10,292 nucleotides of DNA. It comes from CAZPEV01 sp964585635. GTDB taxonomy: Bacteria; Zixibacteria; MSB-5A5; GN15; JAAZOE01. Below, in pieces: positions 1 to 7,370 of the stretch. Numbering within the stretch: position 1 is the first letter of the stretch; each line of letters begins with the position of its first letter. The position numbers were made by a program, and so were the translations under genes. The notes beneath the pieces were generated by a model, which worked only from the letters and a program-made list of their open reading frames with translations, had not been told where the DNA came from and ran no database searches. The stretch is from positions 1 to 10,292 of the forward strand of contig CAZPEV010000119.1 of NCBI GenBank assembly GCA_964585635.1. Reading direction: 5' to 3'.

Positions 1-1001
1 ATGGCGATGAGCGGGCTTCCGCTCGATTTCTCATCAAAGGGGGCGACATTTTTGAGGTCGGACGGATTGACGGTCGTGACTGTCAGACCATAATTCATCG
101 GATCGTTCGGGGGAGCAGCATTCCATTCACCGGGATCATGAGAATCATCGGTGGCATAGTAGGCGATATAGTTTCCGGCCGGAAGGGTAATATCCCGCTT
201 GAACATCCGATTCTTGGAAGCGCCGCCGGCCCGATCGGTATTCCAGTTGTCCATGGACCAGACCTTCTCGCGGGTATCGGCATTGATAATCCAGCCGCCG
301 TCGACGAAGATATCGTACGAATCGGAGTATTCACCGATGGCATAGACGTCCAGCTTGGCTTCGCGAGACAGAGAGAATCCCTGATGAAGATATTCATCCT
401 TTTCGGGGCGGGCGAATCGCACGACAAGATTGGGCGGGGAATCAAGAACGGGAGTGTAGGCTCGCGCTCCCCCGTCGGCGGTAACGGTAAAGTGCAATTC
501 ATCAACATCCTCATCGTCGGCAGCTTTGCGGCGGCTGTCGTCGCTTAAGGCGTCGCCGATTATGCCTATCAGGTCACCGAGGTCATTGATAGAAATCTTG
601 CCGTCGTTCATGTAAAAGCCGTTGGGGTCTCCGACATAGTAGTAGACTTCGAATTTACCGGCATCAAGGGAAACGTCGGCCTCACATTTGACGAGTCCTT
701 CGGACATCCGATGGGCATCGTCACATTCATCCGACATCGACCAGACCAGTTCGCGACTGGCGGCATCGATTATCCACCCGTAGGCATAAAATTGGTCAAA
801 CCGGCGGGTGCGGCCGCCGATCGCAGAAATTGCAATCTTTCCCGGGACGGTCATTTCGATGCCGGCAGTGGACAGGCTGCCGACTGTCAAATCCTGGAAC
901 TCGACCAACCGCTCCGAGGCCTGAACGGCGGTGGCTCCCACCAGACAGAGAAGGCAGAACGCGGCCGCAGCCGCAAACGCCATGATGAAGGCCTTGATCA
1001 T
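1..1001 (-). CDS. Secreted protein with duplicated domain, function unknown (partial, 3' end missing)
   Basis: The open frame runs from an ATG at 1001 to the left window edge, giving 333 codons with no stop. A GGAGG ribosome site lies at 1010-1014. The first 28 residues form a signal peptide: a short basic start, an Ala/Leu/Cys-rich hydrophobic core and a VQA-SE cleavage site, so export to periplasm or surface is expected. The mature part holds two copies of a domain of about 92 residues (about 31-122 and 191-282). Each carries the signature GWII(D/N)A, then (S/T)RE, then VWSM, followed by an L-x-AG-(K/N)-(F/Y) strand and a Tyr-rich strand. The second copy ends in a DDSHDPGEWN stretch. The linker (about 131-180) is acidic. 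I do not recognise a named family; the pattern suggests a beta-rich secreted domain. It lies beyond the operon terminator, so it is probably transcribed separately. Confidence 0.85.
   Translation of the reverse strand, partial: MIKAFIMAFAAAAAFCLLCLVGATAVQASERLVEFQDLTVGSLSTAGIEMTVPGKIAISAIGGRTRRFDQFYAYGWIIDAASRELVWSMSDECDDAHRMSEGLVKCEADVSLDAGKFEVYYYVGDPNGFYMNDGKISINDLGDLIGIIGDALSDDSRRKAADDEDVDELHFTVTADGGARAYTPVLDSPPNLVVRFARPEKDEYLHQGFSLSREAKLDVYAIGEYSDSYDIFVDGGWIINADTREKVWSMDNWNTDRAGGASKNRMFKRDITLPAGNYIAYYATDDSHDPGEWNAAPPNDPMNYGLTVTTVNPSDLKNVAPFDEKSSGSPLIA
156..911 (-). repeat. Two copies of a ~92-residue domain inside the secreted protein
   Basis: Copy 1 spans about 636-911 and copy 2 about 156-431. 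They align through LVEF/LVVRF at the start, K-(I/L)-x-(I/V)-x-AIG, GWII(D/N)A, RE-x-VWSM and an AG-(K/N)-(F/Y) strand. Similarity is at protein level only; the DNA has diverged, which points to an old duplication. Boundaries are approximate. Confidence 0.75.
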
Positions 1002-1070
1002 CGCGCTTTCCTCCAAAAACCCGTCGTCTTCTGTTATCAGTACGTCGGCCTTCTCCGATGGTTTCACGGC

Positions 1071-1101
1071 AATAAAAAAAACCCCGCCAAGGCGGGGCTT
1101 T
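1071..1101 (-). terminator. Intrinsic terminator after tldE
   Basis: Read on the minus strand, this is a GC-rich hairpin (GCCCCGCC, a TT turn, then GGCGGGG) followed by eight T residues. The 3' T tract faces away from tldE, whose stop is about 20 bases upstream. It closes the long minus-strand operon. The A residues before the stem can also pair with the T tract, so some function in the opposite direction is possible, but no plus-strand gene needs it. Confidence 0.9.
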
Positions 1102-1121
1102 GTCACGACTATCAGACAGCA

Positions 1122-2474
1122 TCAAAACTCGGTCTTGCCGGTGAATTTGAACGATCCCAGGTGTACCGCTGGAGCTTTGATACAACCTACCGAGCTCCAC
1201 CATGATTCCACAAGCTCACTCTCCTTCGACACGGCCACAGCCGAGGAAAAAGCCCGAAGCATGGAATCGGTGAAGCGCAGGTTCTTGATGCCACCGACGA
1301 TCTCCCCTCGTTCGATGAGGAAGGTGCCGTCACGGGTCATGCCGGTTAAGACGGCGTTGGGCGGATCGATAAATCCATTGATGTAATGGAATCGGGTAAT
1401 CAGGATGCCCTTGCGGATTTTGTCGATCATTTTGGCGCGCGGCGTCTTGCCGGGGGAAATCACGATGTTCAGCGGCAAGGGGCCGGCGGAGGCATCGTCC
1501 GGGGTCAAGCCATGTCCGGTCGACTTGATCCTTCCCTTCCGAGCAAAGGTGGAATTGTACACGACTCCTTTGGCGATTCCCTTGTCGATCAAAGTCACCC
1601 GCTTCTTGGGTATACCTTCGAAATCAAAGGGAAAGGCCATCGAGGTCTGATCATGGGCGTTGTCGCAGACGGTGATCAGCGACGACATGATTTTGCGCCC
1701 GATCTTGCCGGCCAGAAATGAGTTTTTCTCATGGAACTGCTTGGCGCCAAAGCCGATATAGCTCATCCATTCCAGCAGGGCCGCCACCGCCGCCGGCTCC
1801 AGAAGCACCTCGTAGTCACCCGGCTCGACCCCTCTCGGCGCCCGCGAAAGCTCGCATTTTTCTGCCGCTCGATGTATCAGGCGGTCAAAATCAATGTCGC
1901 CGGCAATTCGCGACAGCCCGGAAGCGTATCCGGAGGAGCTCCCTGACATGGCAATCATATTGATTGAAGCGGCGGTCACCGGCTGGTAGGCCCGGACGCC
2001 ATGGGAATTGAGTACGGCAATCTCACCTGACGAGGTTGAGAAGGCTCCCGCCAGGGTGAAGGCCTTGCGGTCCGCGACCTTGATAATCTTTTTCACCACC
2101 CGAGCCCGGTCGGCTGGAGAGAACCGCGCCGTCAGGTCGTCGAAGGTGTCCAGTTCGCGATAGCGAGCGGGTTTAGGCATACCGGGGTAGTCGGGATTAT
2201 CGGGCTGATTCCTGGCAATCTCCAGCGAATCATTCATCGTCTTTTCCAGATCGGTCGGCAGCAGGGAATTGCAGGAGGCCACGCCAACCTTTTTCCCCAA
2301 CGCCGAGCGGAATAGGATGTGGAAATTGTTCTCATAGACGTTCTGATGAATCGCCGAATTGGCGTATCGGGTCAGCCCTTTGGCATCGCTGACAAAGATG
2401 ATTTCGGTCTCATCCGCGCGCGAGCGGGAGAGCACCTTTTCCAGCCGGGTCAATAGTTTCTCTTTTCCAATCAT
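1122..2474 (-). CDS. tldE: TldE/PmbA-family protein, partner of TldD
   Basis: A 450-residue protein of the TldD/PmbA (U62) family, at the usual length for TldE. In studied bacteria TldE pairs with TldD in a cytosolic metalloprotease complex that digests unfolded peptides, trims the microcin B17 leader and affects CcdA antitoxin. The zinc site belongs to TldD. As expected, this protein has no HExxxH. Family features seen are the N-terminal domain (about 1-190), a central PGDYEVLLEP strand (about 218-227), GAKQFHEKNSFLAGKIG (about 243-259), STGHG (318-322), and a C-terminal region with G-I-L-I-T-R-F and F-L-I-E-R-G-E-I. The chosen ATG at 2474 overlaps the tldD stop as ATGA, with a GGGGTGAG site just upstream. 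An in-frame start at 2588 would add 38 atypical residues inside tldD and is rejected. The gene is the last of the operon, before the terminator. Confidence 0.9.
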   Translation of the reverse strand: MIGKEKLLTRLEKVLSRSRADETEIIFVSDAKGLTRYANSAIHQNVYENNFHILFRSALGKKVGVASCNSLLPTDLEKTMNDSLEIARNQPDNPDYPGMPKPARYRELDTFDDLTARFSPADRARVVKKIIKVADRKAFTLAGAFSTSSGEIAVLNSHGVRAYQPVTAASINMIAMSGSSSGYASGLSRIAGDIDFDRLIHRAAEKCELSRAPRGVEPGDYEVLLEPAAVAALLEWMSYIGFGAKQFHEKNSFLAGKIGRKIMSSLITVCDNAHDQTSMAFPFDFEGIPKKRVTLIDKGIAKGVVYNSTFARKGRIKSTGHGLTPDDASAGPLPLNIVISPGKTPRAKMIDKIRKGILITRFHYINGFIDPPNAVLTGMTRDGTFLIERGEIVGGIKNLRFTDSMLRAFSSAVAVSKESELVESWWSSVGCIKAPAVHLGSFKFTGKTEF

Positions 2475-3913
2475 TTGCTCACCCCCACTTTGACGTTTCT
2501 GAAGCGGGCGGGCGAGGTCCCGTGGGCCACGTGGGCCGTTTGCATCGGTTCCCCCTTGCCGCAATTTGGCACTCCCCAGACATGCCAATGATTCCGGTCG
2601 CAGACGGCATCGCAGGAGTTCCAGAACTCCGGGGTTATCCCGGTATAGACCGGATTCTTGAACATCCGATCAAGCTTACCATCCTTGATTTCCCAGGCAC
2701 ATTCGACGCCGAACTGAAAGTTGAGCCGCTTATCATCAATTGACCAGCTCTTATTCGTGTCCAGCAGGATGCCGCTTTTGGTATCCGCGATCAGGTCGGC
2801 CAACGTCCATGACCCCGGTTCCAGGTTGATGTTGGTCATCCGGATGAGAGGAATCCGGTTCCAGCCATCGGCCCGCATGGTGCCATTAGACCTGGCGTTG
2901 ATCACGGGAGCGGTTTCGCGGCTGGTCAGATACCCGACAAAGAGACCGTCCCGGATGATCGGTGTCCGCTGCGACTTGACGCCTTCGTCATCATACCCGA
3001 AACTACCCAGACCGCCGGGGATAGTGGCATCGGCGTTGATGTTGACCAGGTTGGAACCATATTGGAGCTTGCCCAGCTTATCGACCGTCATGAACGATCC
3101 CCCGGCCAGCGAAATCTCCGTCCCCAGGACCCGATCCAGCTCGATCGGGTGGCCGCACGATTCATGAACCTGCAGAGCCATCTGCGAACCGGTGATGATA
3201 ATGGTCGTGGCAACATCAGGACAGGGATCGGCGCTCAGAAGCTGAATCGCCTCCTCCCTCACCCGATCGGTGTTATCAAGCAGTTTTAGACTATCGACGA
3301 ATTCATATCCCCGGGCGGCGAAATCACCACCGTGGGAATTGGGATACGACCGCTTTTGGACCTCTTTGCCATCCACCGCCAGGACCTCATATCCGGCCCC
3401 GGATTGCGTGATATCCTGTTCGATCTCGGCTCCTTCGGTGGACACAAACAGTTGATTGATCTTATAAAACCTCATCGAGGCTTCGGCTTTCTTGATCTTC
3501 TTTGAGCGGCGCAGGTTTTCACAGGCTTTCAAGAGCAGATCCAGCTTATCGTTGATAGGGACCTCGAAAGGGTCACGTTCGCATGGCGAGCGGTAGTGAT
3601 CGACGTGCGGGGTCTCTGCGGCAAGCCGGGCCGGATGGCGCAACGTCGTGGCGGTCGCTTTGGCGATCTGCAGCGCTTTGGTCGCGGTCTTTCTCAACTC
3701 GCCCGGTGTCACGACCGCCGTGGCGGCAAACCCCCAAGCCCCGCCGACCAGGACCCGGATGCCTACGCCGACGTCAAGCACGCGGGACAAACCTTCCACC
3801 TTCCCATCGGCGACCTGAATCATTTCATTCTGCCGCCGGACATAGCGGCAATCGGCATAGTCGACCTTCTTTGCCCTGAGCCAGTCTATGCATTCCTTGA
3901 GTTGATCCTTCAT
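2471..3913 (-). CDS. tldD: TldD metalloprotease subunit
   Basis: A 480-residue U62-family metalloprotease subunit. Its HExxxH zinc motif reads HESCGH at residues 250-255 (H250, E251, H255). The further metal ligand expected near the C-terminus is Cys451, in PNCGKGEP. Family work on E. coli TldD assigns zinc to two histidines of this motif and a late cysteine, and all three positions are intact here. The C-terminal block AHGTSPARFRNVKVG is also typical. The active complex with TldE is cytosolic and cleaves small or unfolded peptides. The start is an ATG at 3913 with GGAGG at 3918-3922. That ATG overlaps, as ATGA, the stop of the repaired kinase frame, and the gene's own TGA overlaps the tldE ATG, so translational coupling on both sides is likely. 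No defect is seen. This may be the functional core of the left half of the operon. Confidence 0.93.
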   Translation of the reverse strand: MKDQLKECIDWLRAKKVDYADCRYVRRQNEMIQVADGKVEGLSRVLDVGVGIRVLVGGAWGFAATAVVTPGELRKTATKALQIAKATATTLRHPARLAAETPHVDHYRSPCERDPFEVPINDKLDLLLKACENLRRSKKIKKAEASMRFYKINQLFVSTEGAEIEQDITQSGAGYEVLAVDGKEVQKRSYPNSHGGDFAARGYEFVDSLKLLDNTDRVREEAIQLLSADPCPDVATTIIITGSQMALQVHESCGHPIELDRVLGTEISLAGGSFMTVDKLGKLQYGSNLVNINADATIPGGLGSFGYDDEGVKSQRTPIIRDGLFVGYLTSRETAPVINARSNGTMRADGWNRIPLIRMTNINLEPGSWTLADLIADTKSGILLDTNKSWSIDDKRLNFQFGVECAWEIKDGKLDRMFKNPVYTGITPEFWNSCDAVCDRNHWHVWGVPNCGKGEPMQTAHVAHGTSPARFRNVKVGVSK

Positions 3914-4892
3914 GAAACCTCCGACAGATGGCTATAGATGATCTCCAACATAATCTGTTGAGCAGGGCGGGTCAACCACCCATTGCGGGTAATCAAAATA
4001 TCGGTACCCTGATCCGACAGCGAGCGGCCGCCAAGCGGTTGCCACGGACGGCCGCCTCACGGACGTCGCCGGTAGCCAGGTATTGGGCGATAAAGCCGGC
4101 GGCAAAGATATCCCCGCAACCGGTGGTATCGCATGGCCGGTGGACTTCTTTGACCGGCACCAGGTGCGCGCGCTTTTCCCGCGACCGTTCCAGGACCAGA
4201 CAGCCCCGGCGACCAAGAGTGAGGCACAGACAGCGCACCGAGGGAAGGTCTTCGGCCAGGAAGCGCCGCGCATTATCGGGCGAAAAAACCGCTCCGGACA
4301 GGACCTCGAACTCGGCCTGGTTGACCTGCAGGATATCGGCGCACGCGGCATATCGCCGCCAAAAGCGGGGCCGCCGCAGGTGGCGATGGAACCCCCCAGG
4401 GACCTTTTTCCGTCCCAGCGTCAGGGAATGGACATCGATATAGATTATCCCAGTGTATCTCCGGCGCAGCAGTTCCAGGGCCGGCAGCGTGATATCCCGC
4501 CCGGAGATGAAATTGACCAGAATCAGATCAGAATCAAGCAGGGGGGCCACCCGGTTAAAAGTCAAGGGCGGCACGCCTCCCTTGAGAAATTCGCATTTAT
4601 GCGTCTGGTTGTCATAACGGATAAAACAATGGTTGTTCTTCGCTTTGACCTTCCGGACCTGCGACAGATCGAGGTTCGGCAGACGCCTCAGGGTGGCCAT
4701 GACTCCGGCATGGCCGTCGCGGCCGACGTTTACGACCGGAATGATCGCGGCGCCGCTATCACCCAGATATTTCAGGTTGTAGAGGATGCCTCCCCAGGAG
4801 GTGACCGAACTGCCATCGACGCGGTGAATGGTATCGCGATTGATCGACCCGATAACGCCGATTCTATGACCGGATGATTTCCGTCGCGGCAT
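3910..4892 (-). pseudogene. PfkB/ribokinase-family carbohydrate kinase, frameshifted near the C-terminus
   Basis: A sugar or nucleoside kinase of the PfkB fold. Seen are an N-terminal IGVIGSINRD strand, SWGG with a following Asn (about 32-39), NQAEFEVLSG (about 191-200), and the ATP/anion-hole motif DTTGCGD (255-261). D261 is the expected catalytic base, and Cys sits where Ala is usual. The frame from ATG 4892 stops at 3993 after 299 residues, ending in an Arg-rich tail. Adding one base in the G run at 4007-4009 joins R295 to a further open frame that begins GTDILITRNG and ends at 3910. That gives 327 residues, a normal family length, and a stop that overlaps the tldD ATG as ATGA. The catalytic motif is upstream of the lesion, so a shortened product might keep some activity. 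The start overlaps the GT9 gene by 29 bases and has GAGG upstream. The substrate is unknown; a role in envelope sugar supply is inferred from the neighbours. Confidence 0.82.
4007..4009 (-). other. Probable one-base deletion (frameshift site) in the kinase gene
   Basis: On the minus strand the sequence reads ATCAGGGTACC. A fourth G would give Ile-Arg-Gly-Thr-Asp and continue in the downstream frame for 32 residues to a stop that overlaps tldD. The join could lie anywhere between 3996 and 4056, because the downstream frame has a stop at 4057-4059 and the upstream frame stops at 3993. The G run is the simplest site and gives the most family-like junction. Confidence 0.65.
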
Positions 4893-5880
4893 GGATTACC
4901 TCGTCGACCGTAATCAGCTTCTGGCATCGCATGAAGGCCTCGCCCGATTTGGGGCAGACGTTCTTCACGCATCGGATACAGTCAATTTCCTTGATGATCA
5001 CCCTTTTGCGGTTGGAGACGGGCGAGGTTTCATCGGGATTGTCGGCGCCGGAAAGGACCACTACCGGACAGCCGGCGGCGGCCGCCAGATGGGCCAGGCC
5101 GGAATCATTCCCGATAAAAACGGCGGCATGGGCCAGGATCGCGCCGGCGGCTATCAGATCGGTCTGGCCGCAGAGGTTATGGACCCGTAGTGGATTCGCC
5201 TGCCTGACCTCTTCCCCTGCGCAATGGTCGGCGGCGGTTCCGATCAGAACGACATGATGCTGCAATTCGGATGTCAGGCTGGTTGCCAGACGGCGGTAAT
5301 TATCTTCACCCCATCGTCGCGACGGCGCTGCCGCTCGGGGGGCGATGGCGATATACCTATCGACAGGCGCCAGGCCGTGCGCGACCAGGACGCTTTCTCC
5401 CCGGTGATTGTCATCGTTCGAGAATACCAGAGAGGGAGCGGCGACAGCAATGGTGGAACCGCTAATCTTCTCCAGCAGGTACAAGTATTCATTGACACGA
5501 TGTCGTACCGGCCGGGGGCGTTTGACGGCCTCAGTCAGAAGCCACGAGCGGCAATCGCCGGCATAGCCGATCCGCCGGGGAATTCCGGCCAGTCGGAAGA
5601 TGAAGGCCGACGAAAATGACGGGGCCAAAGTGATTCCCACAGCGAAGCGGCCGCCCCGAATCAAACCGGCGGCTCTCCATCGGCCGCCAAGTCCCGGGCC
5701 GTTGTCACCAACGACGACCACTTGATCCACGCCTGATCGTCCCTGGAAAAGGGGCGCGGTGACCGATCGGGCCGTGACGGCCACGAAATCGACGTCGGCT
5801 CAGGCGCGGGCGGCGTCGACCGCCGGCAGGGCCATGACGGCATCGCCGACCCAGTTGGGGACACGAATAATAAGTTTCAT
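4864..5880 (-). pseudogene. GT9-family glycosyltransferase (LPS heptosyltransferase type) with in-frame TGA at codon 27
   Basis: The full frame from ATG 5880 to TAG at 4864 has 338 codons, typical for WaaF/WaaC-like GT9 enzymes, which transfer heptose from ADP-heptose to the LPS core on the cytosolic side of the inner membrane. The start is fixed by an ATGA overlap with the TolC-like gene and by the family N-terminus, RVPNWVGDAVMALPAV. Asp13 in VGD matches the catalytic Asp13 of E. coli WaaC. A TGA at 5800-5802 cuts the frame straight after this block. Downstream, the protein resumes with good GT9 features: a Rossmann-like middle, IAPRAAAPSRRW, FIGNDSGLAHLAAA, and a late cysteine cluster (CIRCVKNVCP, then C before QKL). 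Restart at a GTG at 5784 would give 306 residues but lose Asp13, and no ribosome site is seen there. It is either a nonsense-mutated gene or a sequence error. The sugar donor and acceptor cannot be fixed from sequence. Confidence 0.85.
5800..5802 (-). other. In-frame TGA stop interrupting the GT9 gene
   Basis: The codons around it read Ala-Arg-Ala-TGA-Ala-Asp-Val-Asp-Phe. Both flanks are in the same frame and both fit GT9. Family members usually have a Pro-x-Ala step just here; the bases CCTGA-GCC could once have coded Pro-(Asp/Glu)-Ala, so a small compound indel is possible as well as a single substitution. Confidence 0.85.
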
Positions 5881-7358
5881 TCCGGAGGTTCGGTCTTCTC
5901 CAGGTCTGTCAGGTCAAGAAGATACTCTTTCAGCGTGGTCAACGATTTTGTCTTGGCATCCAGGTAATAGATACGATTTTCCAGGAGCGCCCCGTCGGAT
6001 AGAAAGCCTTGTTGATACCGGCCCTCGGCGTCGCGCAGTTTCTTCTCGGCCAGATTCAGTTCCTGCTCAAGCAACGACAACTTGGCAAAGGTGATTTCCA
6101 GCCGCTTAAGCAGAATGGTCATCTTGTTTTGGGCGTTTCTTTGCGCGGCCTGATGCTCCAGGCGGGCCGATTCATAGGCCAATTCCTGAGAATGAACGTT
6201 GGCCCCTCCGGCGCCGCCATCCCAGATCGGGTAGCTGAGATCCAGGGCTACGCGCCAGTCTTTGGTGTTGATTTTGTCCTCGACCTCTGCCAGCGGTTTG
6301 CTTTGAGTGACGGTTCCACGGCCAATAGCATAGCTGGCGCTGAGGGTGCCATTGAGCCCGTATGAACCGCGCACCTTGTCCAATTCCCGCTCCGCCATCG
6401 CCAGCTTGATAGCCGCCAACTGCGTTTCGGCCGATTGGTCGGCATTGGCCAGCAGGCGACTCGAGCGCTGGGCATCGGGAGACGGAGGGGCCGGAGGCAC
6501 TTGAAGCGTCACTTGAGATTCCGGCGATAAATCCAATAGGTGTTTGAAGTCATTAATCTTGGCCTCATAGGCTGCCGAAGCGTCAAACATCGCCAGTTGC
6601 TTCTCCAGCCGCTTGGACTTGCTTATGATCCAGGTTTCTTCGGTTATGACGCTGTCGGTGAACTTAGCCGAATCCCACTTGGCCGTAAAGGCGGCCAGAT
6701 CACCGGCATTCTGCGCTGCTTCCCGGTTGACGTCGGCCGTCAGCAGATCAAAGAAGGCCGTAATCCCCTCCCGCTTAAGATCGGCCCGGCTGACCTGCCA
6801 ATCGATGTCCGCTTTCCTGAGGTCGTCTCTGGACACGTAATAGGCCGATCGAGACGGCGAGCTTTGGAACAGCGGCTGGCTGAATTGGACGTACAGGTTC
6901 CCCAGCCGGCGTTTGTCGGTGGCCGTCTGGAATCCGGCGATCTCCCTGCTGTCCGGGCTGTAGACGGCGCTGGGATATTCATCGTTCCGAAGGCTGATCT
7001 GGGTCTCCAGCGTCAACTCGCCGCCGGTGATGATCTTCTGTCGCAAGCGAATGTTTCCGTCACCGGAGACGTTGGTGCTTCTAAACAAAAGGGGGTCGGG
7101 AAAACCAGGATAAATGTTGTAATCCTGGCTCTGGCGGTAAGTGGGCAGCGTGGAATTCAATGATATCTCGGGCAGATAATAGCCAATCTTTTGGGCGTTG
7201 AACCTGGCCTGAGAGACCTCCCGTTGGCCGTTGACGATCTGCCCTTTGGTAGTCTGGGTCAGCAGGCGCTCCAGCGTCTGATCCAGCGTCATTGGTTCTC
7301 CGGCGGCGATGGCGGCCGGGACAAGAAGCAGATATAGGGCGATATTTCTACCAGTCAT
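5877..7358 (-). CDS. TolC-like outer-membrane efflux protein
   Basis: A 493-residue outer-membrane efflux protein, close to the size of TolC. It begins with a signal peptide (hydrophobic residues about 6-19, AIAAG cleavage region). It has the two-fold layout of the family: residues about 24-290 and 305-485, each with long charged helices around short beta segments. The strands NIRLRQKIITGGELTLETQI and WRVALDLSYPIWDGG are typical membrane-barrel strands. TolC-type trimers form the outer-membrane channel of tripartite exporters and dock with an HlyD/MacA adaptor, and such an adaptor and a permease are encoded just upstream. ATG 7358 has CCGGAG upstream and follows the permease stop by 12 bases. 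The TGA overlaps the GT9 start as ATGA. No lesion is seen. Confidence 0.9.
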   Translation of the reverse strand: MTGRNIALYLLLVPAAIAAGEPMTLDQTLERLLTQTTKGQIVNGQREVSQARFNAQKIGYYLPEISLNSTLPTYRQSQDYNIYPGFPDPLLFRSTNVSGDGNIRLRQKIITGGELTLETQISLRNDEYPSAVYSPDSREIAGFQTATDKRRLGNLYVQFSQPLFQSSPSRSAYYVSRDDLRKADIDWQVSRADLKREGITAFFDLLTADVNREAAQNAGDLAAFTAKWDSAKFTDSVITEETWIISKSKRLEKQLAMFDASAAYEAKINDFKHLLDLSPESQVTLQVPPAPPSPDAQRSSRLLANADQSAETQLAAIKLAMAERELDKVRGSYGLNGTLSASYAIGRGTVTQSKPLAEVEDKINTKDWRVALDLSYPIWDGGAGGANVHSQELAYESARLEHQAAQRNAQNKMTILLKRLEITFAKLSLLEQELNLAEKKLRDAEGRYQQGFLSDGALLENRIYYLDAKTKSLTTLKEYLLDLTDLEKTEPPE

Positions 7359-7370
7359 ACCGACTCCGGA

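Noticed and set aside
1002..1069. Promoter for the secreted-protein gene
   Set aside because: A promoter is expected between the terminator and the ATG, but I found no -35/-10 pair with acceptable spacing, so none is called.
2475..2588. Longer tldE with a start at 2588
   Set aside because: The extra 38 residues overlap the tldD coding end and look random; the ATG at 2474 has a ribosome site and an ATGA overlap.
4083..4877. Plus-strand open frame of 264 codons
   Set aside because: It is antisense to the kinase gene, whose minus-strand frame carries clear family motifs; the plus-strand translation shows no recognisable domain.
5800..5802. TGA as selenocysteine or a reassigned codon
   Set aside because: The position is not a redox or active-site residue of GT9, I saw no SECIS-like hairpin directly after it, and tldD, tldE and the TolC-like gene all use TGA as their stop.
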